Source: Agmasoma carcini (nom. nud.)
Taxonomy: Eukaryota > Microsporidia > Thelohaniidae
NCBI GenBank assembly: GCA_029232285.1
Contig: JAOXFI010000014.1
Span: 1 to 64,000, forward strand
Reading direction: 5' to 3'
DNA: 64,000 nt
In this document: piece by piece, positions 20,701 through 31,600 of the stretch
Position numbering within the stretch: position 1 is the first letter of the stretch
Layout: every line of letters begins with the position of its first letter
Translations under genes and position numbers: made by a program
The notes under the pieces: generated by a model
What the model saw: the letters and a program-made list of their open reading frames with translations, nothing else
Databases searched by the model: none
Told to the model about the DNA's origin: nothing

Positions 20701-22660
20701 TGTTATACAACAAAATTTATTGGCTTATCAGTGTTGATTATTTTATATATTGTTGGTTGAAAATAAAGAATTGACTGTTATATATTTTATCTTATTCTAA
20801 TTGATTTTTTATAAAAAAACTGAAGCTTATAATAGAAATAAGAGAGAACTAGAGTTGTTGATATTTACTAGATTTTGAAGTATAAATTTTAAAGATTGTG
20901 AAGGATGTTATCAAAAGATGATTAGATATTTATATATGTAGAGTTTGGAATTAATCATTAAGACTTAAATAAAAATATTTTAAAGTATTTTATTAATTGT
21001 TTATATACTATCATGTTGATCTTGCAGTGCCGCACATATATATAGAAAAATTATCAAAATATTTTAATAAAATTTATAATTATCGAAATATATAAAAGTT
21101 TTAAATGTGCTTTTTATTCCGAACTCCTATTTAAAGATTTTTGAACCAATTAAAAGGTTGTTTTTATTACAAATTCTATCTTAAAAATGTATTGTAGACC
21201 TTTTTTATCATTAATAATTTTATATAAAATTAACTTTATAAGTAAAAACTTATGATTTTAAAAAGGAGTAAATCTTTTCATATTAAAATATAATTACAAC
21301 ACATTTCAAACTTTACATATCAATCGTTAAATATATATATATTAATTTATTATTAGTTAGTTAGTCTCTATTTGCATACCAAATAATAAATTTATATTTA
21401 GGTATGAATTATTTGCAATTAGATTAAGAAACTTAAAATTATCAGAAATATTGATTTAGCTCGCATCATGCAAGAATTATTGTAAAATATTTTATTCCAC
21501 TTTAGACATTAAATTTTAATTAAGTTTTATTTTTAACATAAATTATTAACTCTTGATTAATTATATATTATTTGAGAGAAAGAGGGTGGTTTATATTCTC
21601 TAATCTATTCAGTTTCAAATGAAACTCTTTTAAAAGAAATATTGATGGGTTGTATTTATATGCTAAAAATTACTTGTTAATTTTTAATAAGAGAATAATT
21701 GTTAGAAAAAATATAAAATAAAATTGGGAAAGAATAAGTCTATATTTCTATGAAAACCCCATTTATTTAGGAGGGCGGGTATAGTTAGTGAACAAATGTT
21801 CAGATATAAGAGTAAGAATAATAAAAATTGAAAATTGGTGTTCTGAGACGAGTATTTGAAATTGTTGACATCAATACTTCTTCATTTGAATATTATCTTA
21901 CACCCGTTGAATATAAAACAGTCATATTTATATTTTACAGGTTATAACTAATGTTTACCGATAAAATAAAATCTTTTTTGATGAGTGAATCATAAATATA
22001 TTTTTGTAAATTTGCGTGCAGGTCTTCATCCCAAAATTTTTATTAGAATAGATAATGTTGCAAAGTGTGATTTTGATGCTCTTGGTTAATCGAATAAATA
22101 TCTGTTTTAAATCGTAAAATTTTGTTTATAAGTATTTGAATTAAATGTGGAGTCTATTATGGAACCGGAATAATTTTAAAAAATAATAAAATAACGTTAT
22201 CAAATATTAAACTTAAATATCGATAAAAAATTGAAATTTTAATTAAAGTTTAAATCATGGGTTTTTGTGTTTTCTAAAAGCAAAATTCTTTTCAAAGAAC
22301 TAGGTTCGTCGTTCGAAAAACTCTGTGTTTTATAAATATTTTATGAAAGAGTTGCAAATTTCGACTGAATTGTTATAAATATATCGATTTTTACGCTGTC
22401 ATAAATTTAATAAAACCCACCGAAATATAACGAAAAAATCATTATATTAAAAGTTTCATTCAATTTGTAGAAATCCCAAAATATGATAATATATGTATTT
22501 CCATTTGTTATATAATGATATTATCCCTTTTATAATGTTCGAAAATAATGAACATAGTGTTTCTCTTTATTTGTTTATATTTGAAGATTTTCTCAAAAAT
22601 ATATATGTTGGAACTTTATTATGAAATACTTAAAACAATAAGTTTTTTTGGGATGCTAGT
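20701..22660. other. Gene-free AT-rich region, probable old repeats
   Basis: 21315-21420 shares a block with 53103-53212 (TATCAATCGTTAAATATATATA, GTTAGTCT, ATACCAAATAAT, AGGTATGAA). The stretch TCGTAAAATTTTGTT near 22111 recurs near 23613, flanking the Merlin remnant on the + strand. No coding frame is recognised. Confidence 0.5.
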
Positions 22661-23480
22661 TTGTATTTATTAACCTATCTTAAAGATCAAAAGTGAATAA
22701 AAGAAGATGTTAAGTGTAAACATTGTAAAGGTAGAAGCAATTTACACAAATTTCAACGGGTTATTTTTGGGTTCGCAGGTGTAACAAATGTGATACCAAA
22801 GTTTTAATAAAAGATAGTTCGGCATTATCGAGTTATAAACCACAAATTTACGATATTTTTAAAATAGTCTTTACATTTGCTGAGGATCAAGAATTTTCTA
22901 TAAGTTCAAGGATTTATAGATACCAAAATTCACTATAATAATGTGGTATATGTTTTTTAGGAAACTAATCAAATCTCAAAATGAGGTATCCTTTTCAAAC
23001 CTAAGAGGTACTGGTTTTATTGTTGAAATTGATAAGACTTCAAGTGGCAAATCAAAGCATGGTAAAGCATAAAGGCATACATTACAGTAGATTTTCGGGG
23101 TAATCGACAGATAATTTCATGATGTTTTTGTTAAATATGTTGATAGTCGTTCGAATATAACATTAGGACAATTGATTAAAGATGGCATATCTAAAGAATA
23201 AATAATAATGTTCGATGAGTGGTCCGCCTATGTTTCATTTTTGGAAAAGACAACTTGATCTCTACGAACATTTTATGGTTAAACATAACGAAAACTTTGT
23301 TTATTTACTCACAAGAGCACATACACAAACCATTGAGAACCTTTGGATGCTTCTTAAGAAAATATTATTTATGTTCAAGGAAGTGGTTAAGTCTTTACCT
23401 TGATGGATTTAAGTTTAGGCGAGAGTTCAAAGCCAAAGGTTATCTTGATTTTGTTAAGAATTATTGAAATTTATGATGGC
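22660..23480 (+). mobile_element. Merlin (IS1595-like) transposase pseudogene
   Basis: Read on the + strand in shifting frames, the order of blocks is that of ISXO2/Merlin transposases. A zinc-ribbon-like DVKCKHCKGRSN lies near 22705 and RCNKCDTKV near 22780. VEIDKTSSGKSKHGKA near 23020 carries the first catalytic D. VDSRSNITLGQLI lies near 23140, MFDEWSAYVSF near 23210 carries the second D, and HNENFVYLLTRAHTQTIENLW near 23288-23350 carries the terminal block with E. Frameshifts and stops show it is dead. Confidence 0.85.
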
Positions 23481-23779
23481 AGCTGAATAAATCACTAAAG
23501 TTTTATTTCAATATTTTATTTGTAATAAATTTCAATTTTTCTCTATAATAAACCCTTACCGAGTTAATTATACTAAAATCATTGTATGCGATTATTCCCA
23601 CAAAAATGTATAAAATCGTAAAATTTTGTTCACTAGTATTTCTGAAATCACTCTATATGTATTTTATATATACTCTTCACTATTAAAACCTTTTCCAGTA
23701 CTGTATATTTAGCTTAAATTGATCTAAATCAACTTTATCATTAATTAATACCACGTACCTTCACAAAAATATTTATTTA

Positions 23780-24151
23780 TCATTTTTTCATACTTAAAAA
23801 TTTTTCAGGACAAAATTCTTCAACATTGATTGGCATTTCTCTGATCCATTCCAAATTTGCTGTTACAGTATCACAAAAATGCTTATAAACTTCTTTAAAC
23901 ACATTATCAATATTCTTTGAATCACTAACAAATATAAAAGTATATTTAGAAAGTGATTTGTATATAAAAATAGTTAAACCTTGCATTTGTATCTCTTGTT
24001 TATAATATTCTGTTCCTAGAACATTTCTAGAAATCTCATTTAGTGAATGAAGAGTGCTTGTGAGTACTAATGCTTCATTCATAACCATTTCTTTATTTGT
24101 TTTATAAATCATACCACCAGATTTGTTTACAATAAAAAAATCGTAAATCAT
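23780..24151 (-). CDS. TRS23: TRAPP complex subunit TRAPPC4 (Trs23, sybindin-like)
   Basis: The protein has 123 residues from the ATG at 24151. The frame is open further upstream to 24286, but that part overlaps UBA2 and is merely hydrophobic. MIYDFFIVNKSGGMIYKTN is the longin-fold N-terminus of the sybindin family (IYNKxGGLIY pattern). ALVLTSTLHSLNEIS and a C-terminal helix ending WIREMPINVEEF match TRAPPC4. TRAPP tethers ER-derived vesicles and activates the Ypt1/Rab1 GTPase. The gene follows UBA2 in the same direction with a gap of 46 bases. Confidence 0.8.
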   Translation of the reverse strand: MIYDFFIVNKSGGMIYKTNKEMVMNEALVLTSTLHSLNEISRNVLGTEYYKQEIQMQGLTIFIYKSLSKYTFIFVSDSKNIDNVFKEVYKHFCDTVTANLEWIREMPINVEEFCPEKFLSMKK

Positions 24152-24197
24152 TTGGATAAAAAAAATAAAATAATATTCAATAAAAAATAATATTACT

Positions 24198-25367
24198 TTA
24201 TTTAACTCTCTTAAAAATAATTTTTTCATGATCATCAGAACCAAAATACACTTTATAAGGTAAATCTTGTCTATAAACAAGTGCAAATCTATTTTTTATA
24301 TCTCTCATGCTGTCATTGCTATCCTTTTCATATATTATTTCATCTACAATCATATTATCACCTTTAAATACTTTTAAAAAGTCTTTAATCTTAAACTTAC
24401 CATTAAAATCACATATAAAGACAGGTATGTTACACACAATACATTCTTTCTCTTTAGGCTCAAGTTCAGAAACTACAAAATTGGTTCCTCCTTGAATTAA
24501 ATAATAATTTTCCCCCTTTTCTGCACTTAAAACCATCAAAGATGCAACAATAGAATTTGTTGTACAAATTGAAGGCACAATTTTATCCACAAATGTTTGA
24601 CTTTCAATATAAGACATCCTCTTAATATCAAATCTGTTTGCCTTAAATATAGCTAAACTATAAATAAGATCAAAGCTACCCTTATCAAGATTATCAATAA
24701 ATTTAGTGTGTTCCAAAACTGCATACTCTGTATCAGAATCTTCATTATTGTATTCAATATCAACTACAGAGCTTGATTCTTCTTCTAATTTCACTTTCTT
24801 ACATTTTTCATCACCTTCTTCATGTGATCTGATTTCTTCCACTATACTTTGTTGATCTTGCTCCTCCACTACTGTCTTGGCCCATACAAGGCAATGTTCA
24901 AAGTTAATAGGTTTGTTTTTGACAGAACAGACTGGATATATCTTCTCTGTAACCTTTGGTGTGCAACTATAACACTGTTTTCCATTATTAAAGCTTTGTC
25001 CTAACCATCCAGCACTACCCCCATCAATCATCAGTATACCTGCAGCATAGCACCTTTCATTCACATATAATCTTGCTTCAACATTATCTAAGCATGTGTA
25101 TACAATATCAAAGCCTTTAAAAAAGTTAAGATCATAATTATAAATAGAATCATTAATAGATTTTATCTTATTGGATAGCTTTTTAGCACATATAGCCTTT
25201 GATTTGTTTATATCGTCTCTTATATACAAAAATTGTCTATTTAAGTTTGTTAGATCAATTGAGTCGTTATCAATTACCGTTATATTATTTGTTGTATCTA
25301 AAACAAGTATTTTTAACAATTCACAACCAAGGCCTCCACATCCAACAACCAATATGGATTTTGTCAT
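24198..25367 (-). CDS. UBA2: SUMO-activating enzyme subunit UBA2
   Basis: The protein has 389 residues. The adenylation domain begins with the nucleotide-binding GCGGLGCE (9-16). NLNRQFLYIRDDINKSKA (41-58) is the E1 signature. Zinc-binding cysteine pairs are CYSC (132-135) and CIVC (309-312). C147 in IYPVCSVKNKP is the likely catalytic cysteine, and EHCLVWAKTV fits UBA2 better than UBA3. An ubiquitin-fold-like domain lies at the end. UBA2 pairs with AOS1 to activate SUMO. It is much shorter than yeast UBA2 (636 aa), with a reduced catalytic-cysteine domain. The ATG follows TAAAATTTTTAT. Confidence 0.9.
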   Translation of the reverse strand: MTKSILVVGCGGLGCELLKILVLDTTNNITVIDNDSIDLTNLNRQFLYIRDDINKSKAICAKKLSNKIKSINDSIYNYDLNFFKGFDIVYTCLDNVEARLYVNERCYAAGILMIDGGSAGWLGQSFNNGKQCYSCTPKVTEKIYPVCSVKNKPINFEHCLVWAKTVVEEQDQQSIVEEIRSHEEGDEKCKKVKLEEESSSVVDIEYNNEDSDTEYAVLEHTKFIDNLDKGSFDLIYSLAIFKANRFDIKRMSYIESQTFVDKIVPSICTTNSIVASLMVLSAEKGENYYLIQGGTNFVVSELEPKEKECIVCNIPVFICDFNGKFKIKDFLKVFKGDNMIVDEIIYEKDSNDSMRDIKNRFALVYRQDLPYKVYFGSDDHEKIIFKRVK

Positions 25368-25536
25368 ATAAAAATTTTAATAATAAAATTTAAAGAAATG
25401 GATTATTTTATAAAATGGTATTATTTGATTTTTTTATACATAATATTGTGTATGTTTAATAATAATGGTTTTTTTGATATAATTTAGTGATATTTTTAAA
25501 GCTTAAAAATAAAAAATAAAATTTTCAACCATCTCA
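25368..25536. promoter_or_regulatory. 169-bp divergent spacer between UBA2 and RAD16
   Basis: The two genes are transcribed away from each other. AT blocks AAAATTTTA at the UBA2 side and AAAATAAAATTTTCAACC at the RAD16 side fit the start context used throughout. Confidence 0.5.
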
Positions 25537-28038
25537 ATGGGACGAGCTGATAAAAATAAATATTCAAAAGATAACAAAATAAGAAATAAATATGAACGTA
25601 TTAAGACACGAAATCAAAATAAAACATTTAATGATGTAGAAAATATCGCATTATCAAACTCTAAATCAAAAACAAGCAAAAAATATTTGGACAATATTAG
25701 CAATTCTGATGATGAAGCTGAAACTAGCAGCTACGAATTAATTACAGCAAGTTCAACATTATCTGAAGATTCATACACTTCTTCAATAGAAATTGATAAA
25801 ACAGAATCATCAGAAAACTTTGATAAATCATTGGATAGCTCTAGTGAGAAAGATTCAATTAAATTAAATCTTAATTCAAATTCAAGATCATCGGAAAACT
25901 TTGATAAATCAATCGATAGCTCTAATGACAAAGATTCAAGTACAGTAAATTCTGATTTAAATTCAGGATCAAAGGGAAGCTTTGATAGCTCTAGTGAGAA
26001 AGATTCAAGTACAGTAAATCCTGATTCAAATTCAGGATCAGAAGAAAACTCTAACTATCTTACACATAAAAACCGAGTTGATCCTCGTCAAGACATAAGC
26101 ATTTCATCTTTACAAATTGATCAAAATAAAAAATTTAGACGGTTAAATCCACAAGAATCGAAAAAAATAAAATCAGTTGAAAAAGAAGACGAAAAGATTT
26201 ATAAAATTCATCCAAATTTAAAATTTCAAGAAAAAATCATCTTTAAAGAAAACGAAGATCCAAAATATTTAAATTTACAATTCAAAATGAGATCAGAACT
26301 GATGAAGCATCAAATATATGGTATAAATTGGATGGTTAGTAGAGAAAATAGTAATATAAATGGTGGTATATTAGCGGATGAAATGGGTTTAGGTAAAACA
26401 ATTCAAATATTGGGGCTAATGCTCACAGGTGATAAATCTGAAATTAATTTGATCATTCTACCATCAGTGGCTCTCCCTCAGTGGGTTTCACAAATTGAAA
26501 TCCACACACCAGGCCTGTTTAATGTAGCTACATTTTATGGTACTTCAAAAGAAAAACCAATATTCGAGACTACAAAACATAACATCATTTTAACAACATA
26601 TGGAACAGTTCAAAGCTCATATAAAAGAAAAAATGGTTATCTTTTTGATTTAAAATATAAAAGAATAATCTTAGACGAGGCACATACAATTAAAGACTTT
26701 AAAACAGCTACAGCTAAGGCCATTCATAATCTAAATTGTGAAAAACGATGGGGCTTAACAGGAACACCCCTTCAAAATAAAGTTAATGATTTATTATCAC
26801 TTGTCAAATTCTTGAGGGTTGATCCACATTCATATTATTTTTGTAAAAAATGTCCTTGTAAAAGTGTTTTCTGGTTGAGATATAATGAAAAGGATGATGA
26901 AGTTAGAAGAGGGTTTTGTGTGTGCGGGCACTTCGGTGCATCTCATTTTGGATGGTGGAACAGAAGAATTGCACTGCCTATGAAGTTATACGGTCAAACT
27001 GAGAAAGGAAAGGAATTTTTAGACAAGCTTAATATGATCACAGGCAAAATATTTTTGAGAAGAACAAAGCTAGGGCTTGAAAAAGAGCTGGGGCTCCCGT
27101 CTAAGGTATGTTTTGTAAAAAGATGTTATTTTAGTGAACAAGAGAAAGAATTTTACAAAAGTTTATATTCAGAAACACAGAGTAAGTTCAAGGCCTATTC
27201 CATAAAAGGACAGATCAATAATAACTACGCACATATTTTTGAATTACTAACAAAAATGAGACAGGCTGTTAATCATCCGTATTTAACATATAAAAATTCA
27301 AATTTATTAGGAAATGTTCCCATGTGTGGATATTGCAATGATGAAGCAAATGATCCAGTGAGGGCCAAATGTGGTCATTTTTTTTGTAGAAATGAAGTTG
27401 AAGTTTTTATGCATCAATCTACAAAATGTCCGGTGTGTCATCTTCCACTTAGTGTAGATTTGTTGTCTGAAACTGATTTTACATATAAATCGGTTGTATC
27501 AACTGATTGTTGGATGTCATCGACCAAGATTGAAACTTTAGTTCAAATTTTGGTAAATTTAAAAAGTGAAGATAGATCACCCAAAAGTATTGTTTTTTCA
27601 CAATTTGTTAATTTTCTTGAAATTTTAAGGTGGAGGCTAGAACGAGTTGGTATTCGATGTGTTAAAATATATGGATCAATGAATATGGGACAACGAAAGT
27701 CAGCGATTGAAGCTTTTAATAATGATCATAGAATAACGGTATTTCTTATATCATTAAAAGCTGGTGGTGTAGCGCTTAATCTTACAGAAGCTGAAAATGT
27801 ATTTATTATGGATTTATGGTGGAATCCAGCAATTGAAGAGCAGGCTATGGATAGAATACATCGTATTGGACAATTCCGACCCATAAGAATTTACAGGATC
27901 ATTATTGAAGATTCTATTGAGTCAAGAATATTAGAATTACAAAAAAAGAAAAAGGCATTGTTTGAAACTGCAGTTGATAATGATGTGAGTGCATTACAAA
28001 GGTTAACTGAAGAGGACATGAACTTTTTATTTAACTAA
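25537..28038 (+). CDS. RAD16: SNF2-family ATPase with RING finger, RAD16
   Basis: The protein has 833 residues. Residues about 90-175 contain imperfect Ser/Asp/Lys repeats (SSSEKDS three times). The SNF2 ATPase starts at about 250 with HQIYGINWMVSRE, Walker A DEMGLGKT (281-288) and Walker B ILDEAHTIKD. A RAD16-type cysteine cluster follows (CKKCPCKSVFWL, CVCGHFGASHFGWWN). A RING finger is at about 597-637 (CGYC, CGHFFC, CPVC). The second helicase half ends with DLWWNPAIEEQAMDRIHRIG. The RING set inside the helicase and the cysteine cluster identify RAD16, the Rad7-Rad16 factor for repair of untranscribed DNA. Confidence 0.93.
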   Translation: MGRADKNKYSKDNKIRNKYERIKTRNQNKTFNDVENIALSNSKSKTSKKYLDNISNSDDEAETSSYELITASSTLSEDSYTSSIEIDKTESSENFDKSLDSSSEKDSIKLNLNSNSRSSENFDKSIDSSNDKDSSTVNSDLNSGSKGSFDSSSEKDSSTVNPDSNSGSEENSNYLTHKNRVDPRQDISISSLQIDQNKKFRRLNPQESKKIKSVEKEDEKIYKIHPNLKFQEKIIFKENEDPKYLNLQFKMRSELMKHQIYGINWMVSRENSNINGGILADEMGLGKTIQILGLMLTGDKSEINLIILPSVALPQWVSQIEIHTPGLFNVATFYGTSKEKPIFETTKHNIILTTYGTVQSSYKRKNGYLFDLKYKRIILDEAHTIKDFKTATAKAIHNLNCEKRWGLTGTPLQNKVNDLLSLVKFLRVDPHSYYFCKKCPCKSVFWLRYNEKDDEVRRGFCVCGHFGASHFGWWNRRIALPMKLYGQTEKGKEFLDKLNMITGKIFLRRTKLGLEKELGLPSKVCFVKRCYFSEQEKEFYKSLYSETQSKFKAYSIKGQINNNYAHIFELLTKMRQAVNHPYLTYKNSNLLGNVPMCGYCNDEANDPVRAKCGHFFCRNEVEVFMHQSTKCPVCHLPLSVDLLSETDFTYKSVVSTDCWMSSTKIETLVQILVNLKSEDRSPKSIVFSQFVNFLEILRWRLERVGIRCVKIYGSMNMGQRKSAIEAFNNDHRITVFLISLKAGGVALNLTEAENVFIMDLWWNPAIEEQAMDRIHRIGQFRPIRIYRIIIEDSIESRILELQKKKKALFETAVDNDVSALQRLTEEDMNFLFN

Positions 28039-28419
28039 ATTGATGTTAGTTATTAATTATGATAAAATTTTGATATTTGAATATTTTAAATTTTTATAAT
28101 TAGGTTTGGTTTTTGAGGGTAATGACAATTGATATTAAATAATATTAATATTAATTTGAAATATTTTATTAATTATGATAAACATACTTAGTTTATGATT
28201 ATATACCTTCTATATTTACACTTTTAATTTTTGATAGAAAATGTTTACATTTATAAAAAAAATTGAAAAATTATAAAGAAATTGTCTATTAAAGGAATTA
28301 TAGCATGAATTGTAGCAAAATCTTCTATTAATATCATTGCTTTACAAGAAACATTAACTTTAAACAATAAAAAAATAATTATTAATTATTAATTAAAATT
28401 TCTCATATAATTTTATTAT
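28039..28419. other. AT-rich convergent spacer, no gene
   Basis: This lies between the convergent RAD16 and E2F genes. There is no open frame, repeat array or RNA-like structure that I can support. Confidence 0.5.
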
Positions 28420-28974
28420 TTATCTTTCATTTAAGAAATATGCGGATATCTGACCACCTTCAGCCATGATTTTAAACACATATGACCCTTTTTGATACCT
28501 CGGAGACTCCATTGTTGTATCATTTGGTGCTTTGATAGCAAACACAAGCTTATTTTTAAAAATTTTTAAATTTTCAAGATCTTCATAAGTAACATACGCA
28601 TTATTAATTACTGAAGAATTAGATGACATTTCTTGTATGTCTTTGTTGTATTTATCGATGCAATCATCTAAATATTTTTCTTCTTTTGTTTTTTCACGAT
28701 AGTCAATTTCTTCCTCATTTGCGTCTGAAGACAGAATTTCATCGATATTATCTCCGATCCACTTAACGCTGTTAACAGACCACTTAGTGACGTACCCCAA
28801 CCCTTCCAAAACGTTTGTAATGTCGTATATACGTCTCTTACCAACGCCAAGCACCTTAGAAGCATGTGTCATGTTCAAAACGTTTTCTTTATCTTCACTT
28901 AGTAATTTGATGAACTTTCTAGTTAGATTGAAGAGTGAATTTTCGTCTCTCTTTGAGCTTGTAAAAGTTTGCAT
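28420..28974 (-). CDS. E2F: E2F-type transcription factor
   Basis: The protein has 184 residues. The E2F/DP DNA-binding winged helix is at about 12-75: SLFNLTRKFIKLL, then GVGKRRIYDITNVLEGLGYV and WIGD. RRIYD is the base-contacting motif. A coiled-coil and marked-box region follows (about 85-180), with YVTYEDLENLKIFKNKLVFA and IKAPNDTTMESP, so this is an E2F rather than a DP partner. There is no pocket-protein-binding tail. E2F/DP dimers drive G1/S genes in animals, plants and early fungi, while ascomycete yeasts lost them. Its ATG is 11 bases from the ATG of MED18 on the other strand. Confidence 0.9.
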   Translation of the reverse strand: MQTFTSSKRDENSLFNLTRKFIKLLSEDKENVLNMTHASKVLGVGKRRIYDITNVLEGLGYVTKWSVNSVKWIGDNIDEILSSDANEEEIDYREKTKEEKYLDDCIDKYNKDIQEMSSNSSVINNAYVTYEDLENLKIFKNKLVFAIKAPNDTTMESPRYQKGSYVFKIMAEGGQISAYFLNER

Positions 28975-28985
28975 GGGCTACCCTT
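28975..28985. promoter_or_regulatory. 11-bp divergent interval between E2F and MED18
   Basis: Only GGCTACCCTTA separates the two ATGs. It lacks the AAAATTTTT block seen before most genes in the window. It has a short CCC/GGG core like that described for microsporidian promoters. Confidence 0.6.
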
Positions 28986-29528
28986 ATGATAGAATGTTCG
29001 CTCTATGGAGAAACAAAAAAAATTTTGCAATGTGATAATAAATTTATAAGAGTAGAGAAGATATTTGTACGTGATAATGATTTTGTGTGTGTTTATGAGT
29101 GTAAGAGTGGTATTGAAATAGTAAGGAAAGATTCTGCTGATAAGAATAAGAATAGAAGTACGATTTGTTGTAAAATAAAGATAAGTAAAGTATTGTATGG
29201 AGGTGATGTTAATGGATTGATGTTAGGGTTAGGATATGAATTAAGGAGTTGTTGTGTTGTAGAAGGTGTTAAGTTTATGAGGAATGGGTATAATGTTGAG
29301 TGTACGAAGCTTAAGAAGATCAATGAAATTGTAGATTCGAGTGAAGAAGATTTTGGAGAGGTTGAAGAAACGAGTTTTGCTTCGGAAGCCTATGAGAATT
29401 ATCTTGTAAAGGTTTATGTTAATGTTGAGGATGTTGAAGAGGGTGAGAAGATATTAAATGTTGCAATAGAAGATTTTGAGGAGGATCTTATGTTGATTAA
29501 GCCTAAGATATCAATATTTAAGTATTAA
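28986..29528 (+). CDS. MED18: Mediator subunit MED18
   Basis: The protein has 180 residues. MIECSLYG fits the first strand of the MED18 barrel. GLMLGLGYELRSCCVVEGVK and FMRNGYNVECTKLKKI correspond to the GyxxxxEyvxxGxxFxxxxxxIxVxKI region. YLVKVYVNVEDVEEGEKILN followed by FEEDLMLIKPKISIFK corresponds to the C-terminal helix and final strand. MED18 pairs with MED20 in the Mediator head module, which contacts RNA polymerase II. The assignment is from pattern similarity along most of the length. No repeat or transfer signal is seen. Confidence 0.72.
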   Translation: MIECSLYGETKKILQCDNKFIRVEKIFVRDNDFVCVYECKSGIEIVRKDSADKNKNRSTICCKIKISKVLYGGDVNGLMLGLGYELRSCCVVEGVKFMRNGYNVECTKLKKINEIVDSSEEDFGEVEETSFASEAYENYLVKVYVNVEDVEEGEKILNVAIEDFEEDLMLIKPKISIFKY

Positions 29529-30150
29529 AATTAAAAAATATAAAAATTTTAACTTTAATCATAAAATTAATTTTTTTAAAAAATGGTAAAAAATTATAAT
29601 TAGTGATGGGACGAGTATTTGATAATTATGTTAAAATTGATTTTTTGATACTTTATTTGTACAAAAATATATTTAACCTTTTATATGTTGAATGGAAATG
29701 TTATTATACATGCACAAATGGTCTTAAACAAAACTTTTATATATGAGTCTTTGTATATAATTATAGAAAATTTGGATCACAGCCAAAAATCTTATAAATT
29801 AAATATTTGAAATTATGAATAATTAATATATAATAAATCAAAGTAACTTAATAGTGTTTTATATAAAATAACATCTGAACATAAATAAATTTGTTAATAA
29901 GAACAATTTAAATTATATATTTTTCGTTTAGGCTTTATCAACTTGATAAGTTTAAATAATTTATAATATTTTTATATTATAAGGTTTCACTACAATAATT
30001 ATAATGATTAAAAATCTTATTTATTTAAATATAAATGATTTCCCTTGAATTCGAGAGATTTTGATATATAATCATCTTTTGATAATATCCTTCACAATCA
30101 ATAGAGATGATACAAGAAAACCCATCATATATCAAACATTCCAATTCTTT
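29529..30150. other. Start of a 7.4-kb gene-free, transposon-derived region
   Basis: AT-rich sequence with no supported gene. It leads into a dense block of DNA-transposon relics reaching to 36.9 kb. Confidence 0.5.
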
Positions 30151-30560
30151 CTTTACCTCTCACTACTAGGTTCTTCTATTTAGAAAAACAATTTTAGATA
30201 GGATTCAGAAATAGTAAATATAGTGGGAGATATATCAAATTAAACCCACTATTTTTAACCAAATGTTTAATACCATATAGTGATAAATTTTAGCATTGTC
30301 TAAAATAAAACTGGGTTAAGAATGCCATGTTCTTCACAATTTTGTTTTAATTTAACCAAACAAGATTTGAAATCATCACCATTGATAGGGCACATATTAG
30401 TGAACACCTTCTAGATGTTCTTGCCGAGCAGAAAACCCATTTTCATCAATAAAGATAAAATTTTTATCTTCTCTAAATTTTAATATTTCCTTAAGTATAT
30501 TTTCCTCAGATTTATTATATTGTCACAATTTCGTGTCTCGGTAACTATTGAAAGTATTTT
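30150..30560 (-). mobile_element. IS630/Tc1-like DDE transposase fragment
   Basis: The minus strand reads NFIFIDENGFSARQEHLEGVH near 30405-30465, then FILDNAKIYHY near 30275-30310. A decayed NLIYLPLYLLFLNPI lies near 30190-30245 (two frames). The order FIDExGF, then DNAxxH, then LPPYSPxLNPIE is that of the IS630/Tc1 DDE domain. Stops and frameshifts are present. Confidence 0.65.
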
Positions 30561-31600
30561 AAAGAATATTTATTTTTATTTAGGCATATGTCAATAGTGC
30601 ATGTTTTAGATTTTATATTAGAAGAGATTAGGAAGATCACATGAAGACTTTTTTATTAAACCAATAAAATATTTTTAAATTTAATTTTCAAAATTAGAAA
30701 AAATATATAAAAAGATTATAAAACATTTTAAATTTAATTTTCAAAATTAGAAAAAATATATAAAAAATATATAAAACATTAATACTTCAAAAAATTATAT
30801 ATTAATGATGAAAGGTGCTGATATCTTTAAAAATAAATGCCTCTATAAGATAGATTTAACTAAAAGTATGTGCACATAATAACAATACAGACCTATTTAT
30901 TTCTAATCTATTCTATTACTTGTTTGATATAACATTAATAATCCAAATTCTTCGTTTTTAATCATAAAACCTTAAGATTAAAAGGTTGCGTGTGGCATCT
31001 TATTTTATTCTAATATACTCTCTTGTACAAATATAAATCAAACAGATTACGTTGCTCTTAATAAGATTTCATATATTATATTCGGGTCTCCTTTCTATTC
31101 TAATTAAATGCAGAAATTAAAAATGAGATCACAGATCAGAAAAATACCAAAAATTCCTTTTTTATTACTTCCTAATTAAATCAAGTCTAATTATACCACC
31201 TTTTGCCATCATTTCTGCTAGAACAATTTCCATTCTGGTATATTATAAGCATTCCTTGCTTTCATTCTATCTTGCTACACTTTCATTTATTTTAATATTT
31301 TGAGTATGAGTGGATGTTAAAGAATCAATAAAATTGAGAATATGATTAACTTGTAATGAACCAAACCAAGCCAACATACATTATATAGTTTGCTATATTC
31401 ATTCAAATGAAATATAAATAGCCCTTCTACATAGTCTAATAATAGGTATAAGCTCAGAGATCTTCTGTCGGTAATATGTTTCAATTTAGGTATCAATATT
31501 TATATATCATTATTCTGATATTAATCTATGATCTTTCTCTTGTGTTTAATTGACTTTTATCTGCCTGACAAACATTATCAGATTAGCTTAATTGTATTGT
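30561..31600. other. AT-rich spacer, nothing firm
   Basis: There is a direct duplication of about 50 bases (TTTTAAATTTAATTTTCAAAATTAGAAAAAATAT at about 30670 and 30727). No gene or recognisable domain is seen. Confidence 0.5.

Noticed and set aside
24152..24286. Hydrophobic N-terminal extension of TRAPPC4
   Set aside because: It overlaps the end of UBA2 and precedes the conserved IYDFFIVNK start of the family.
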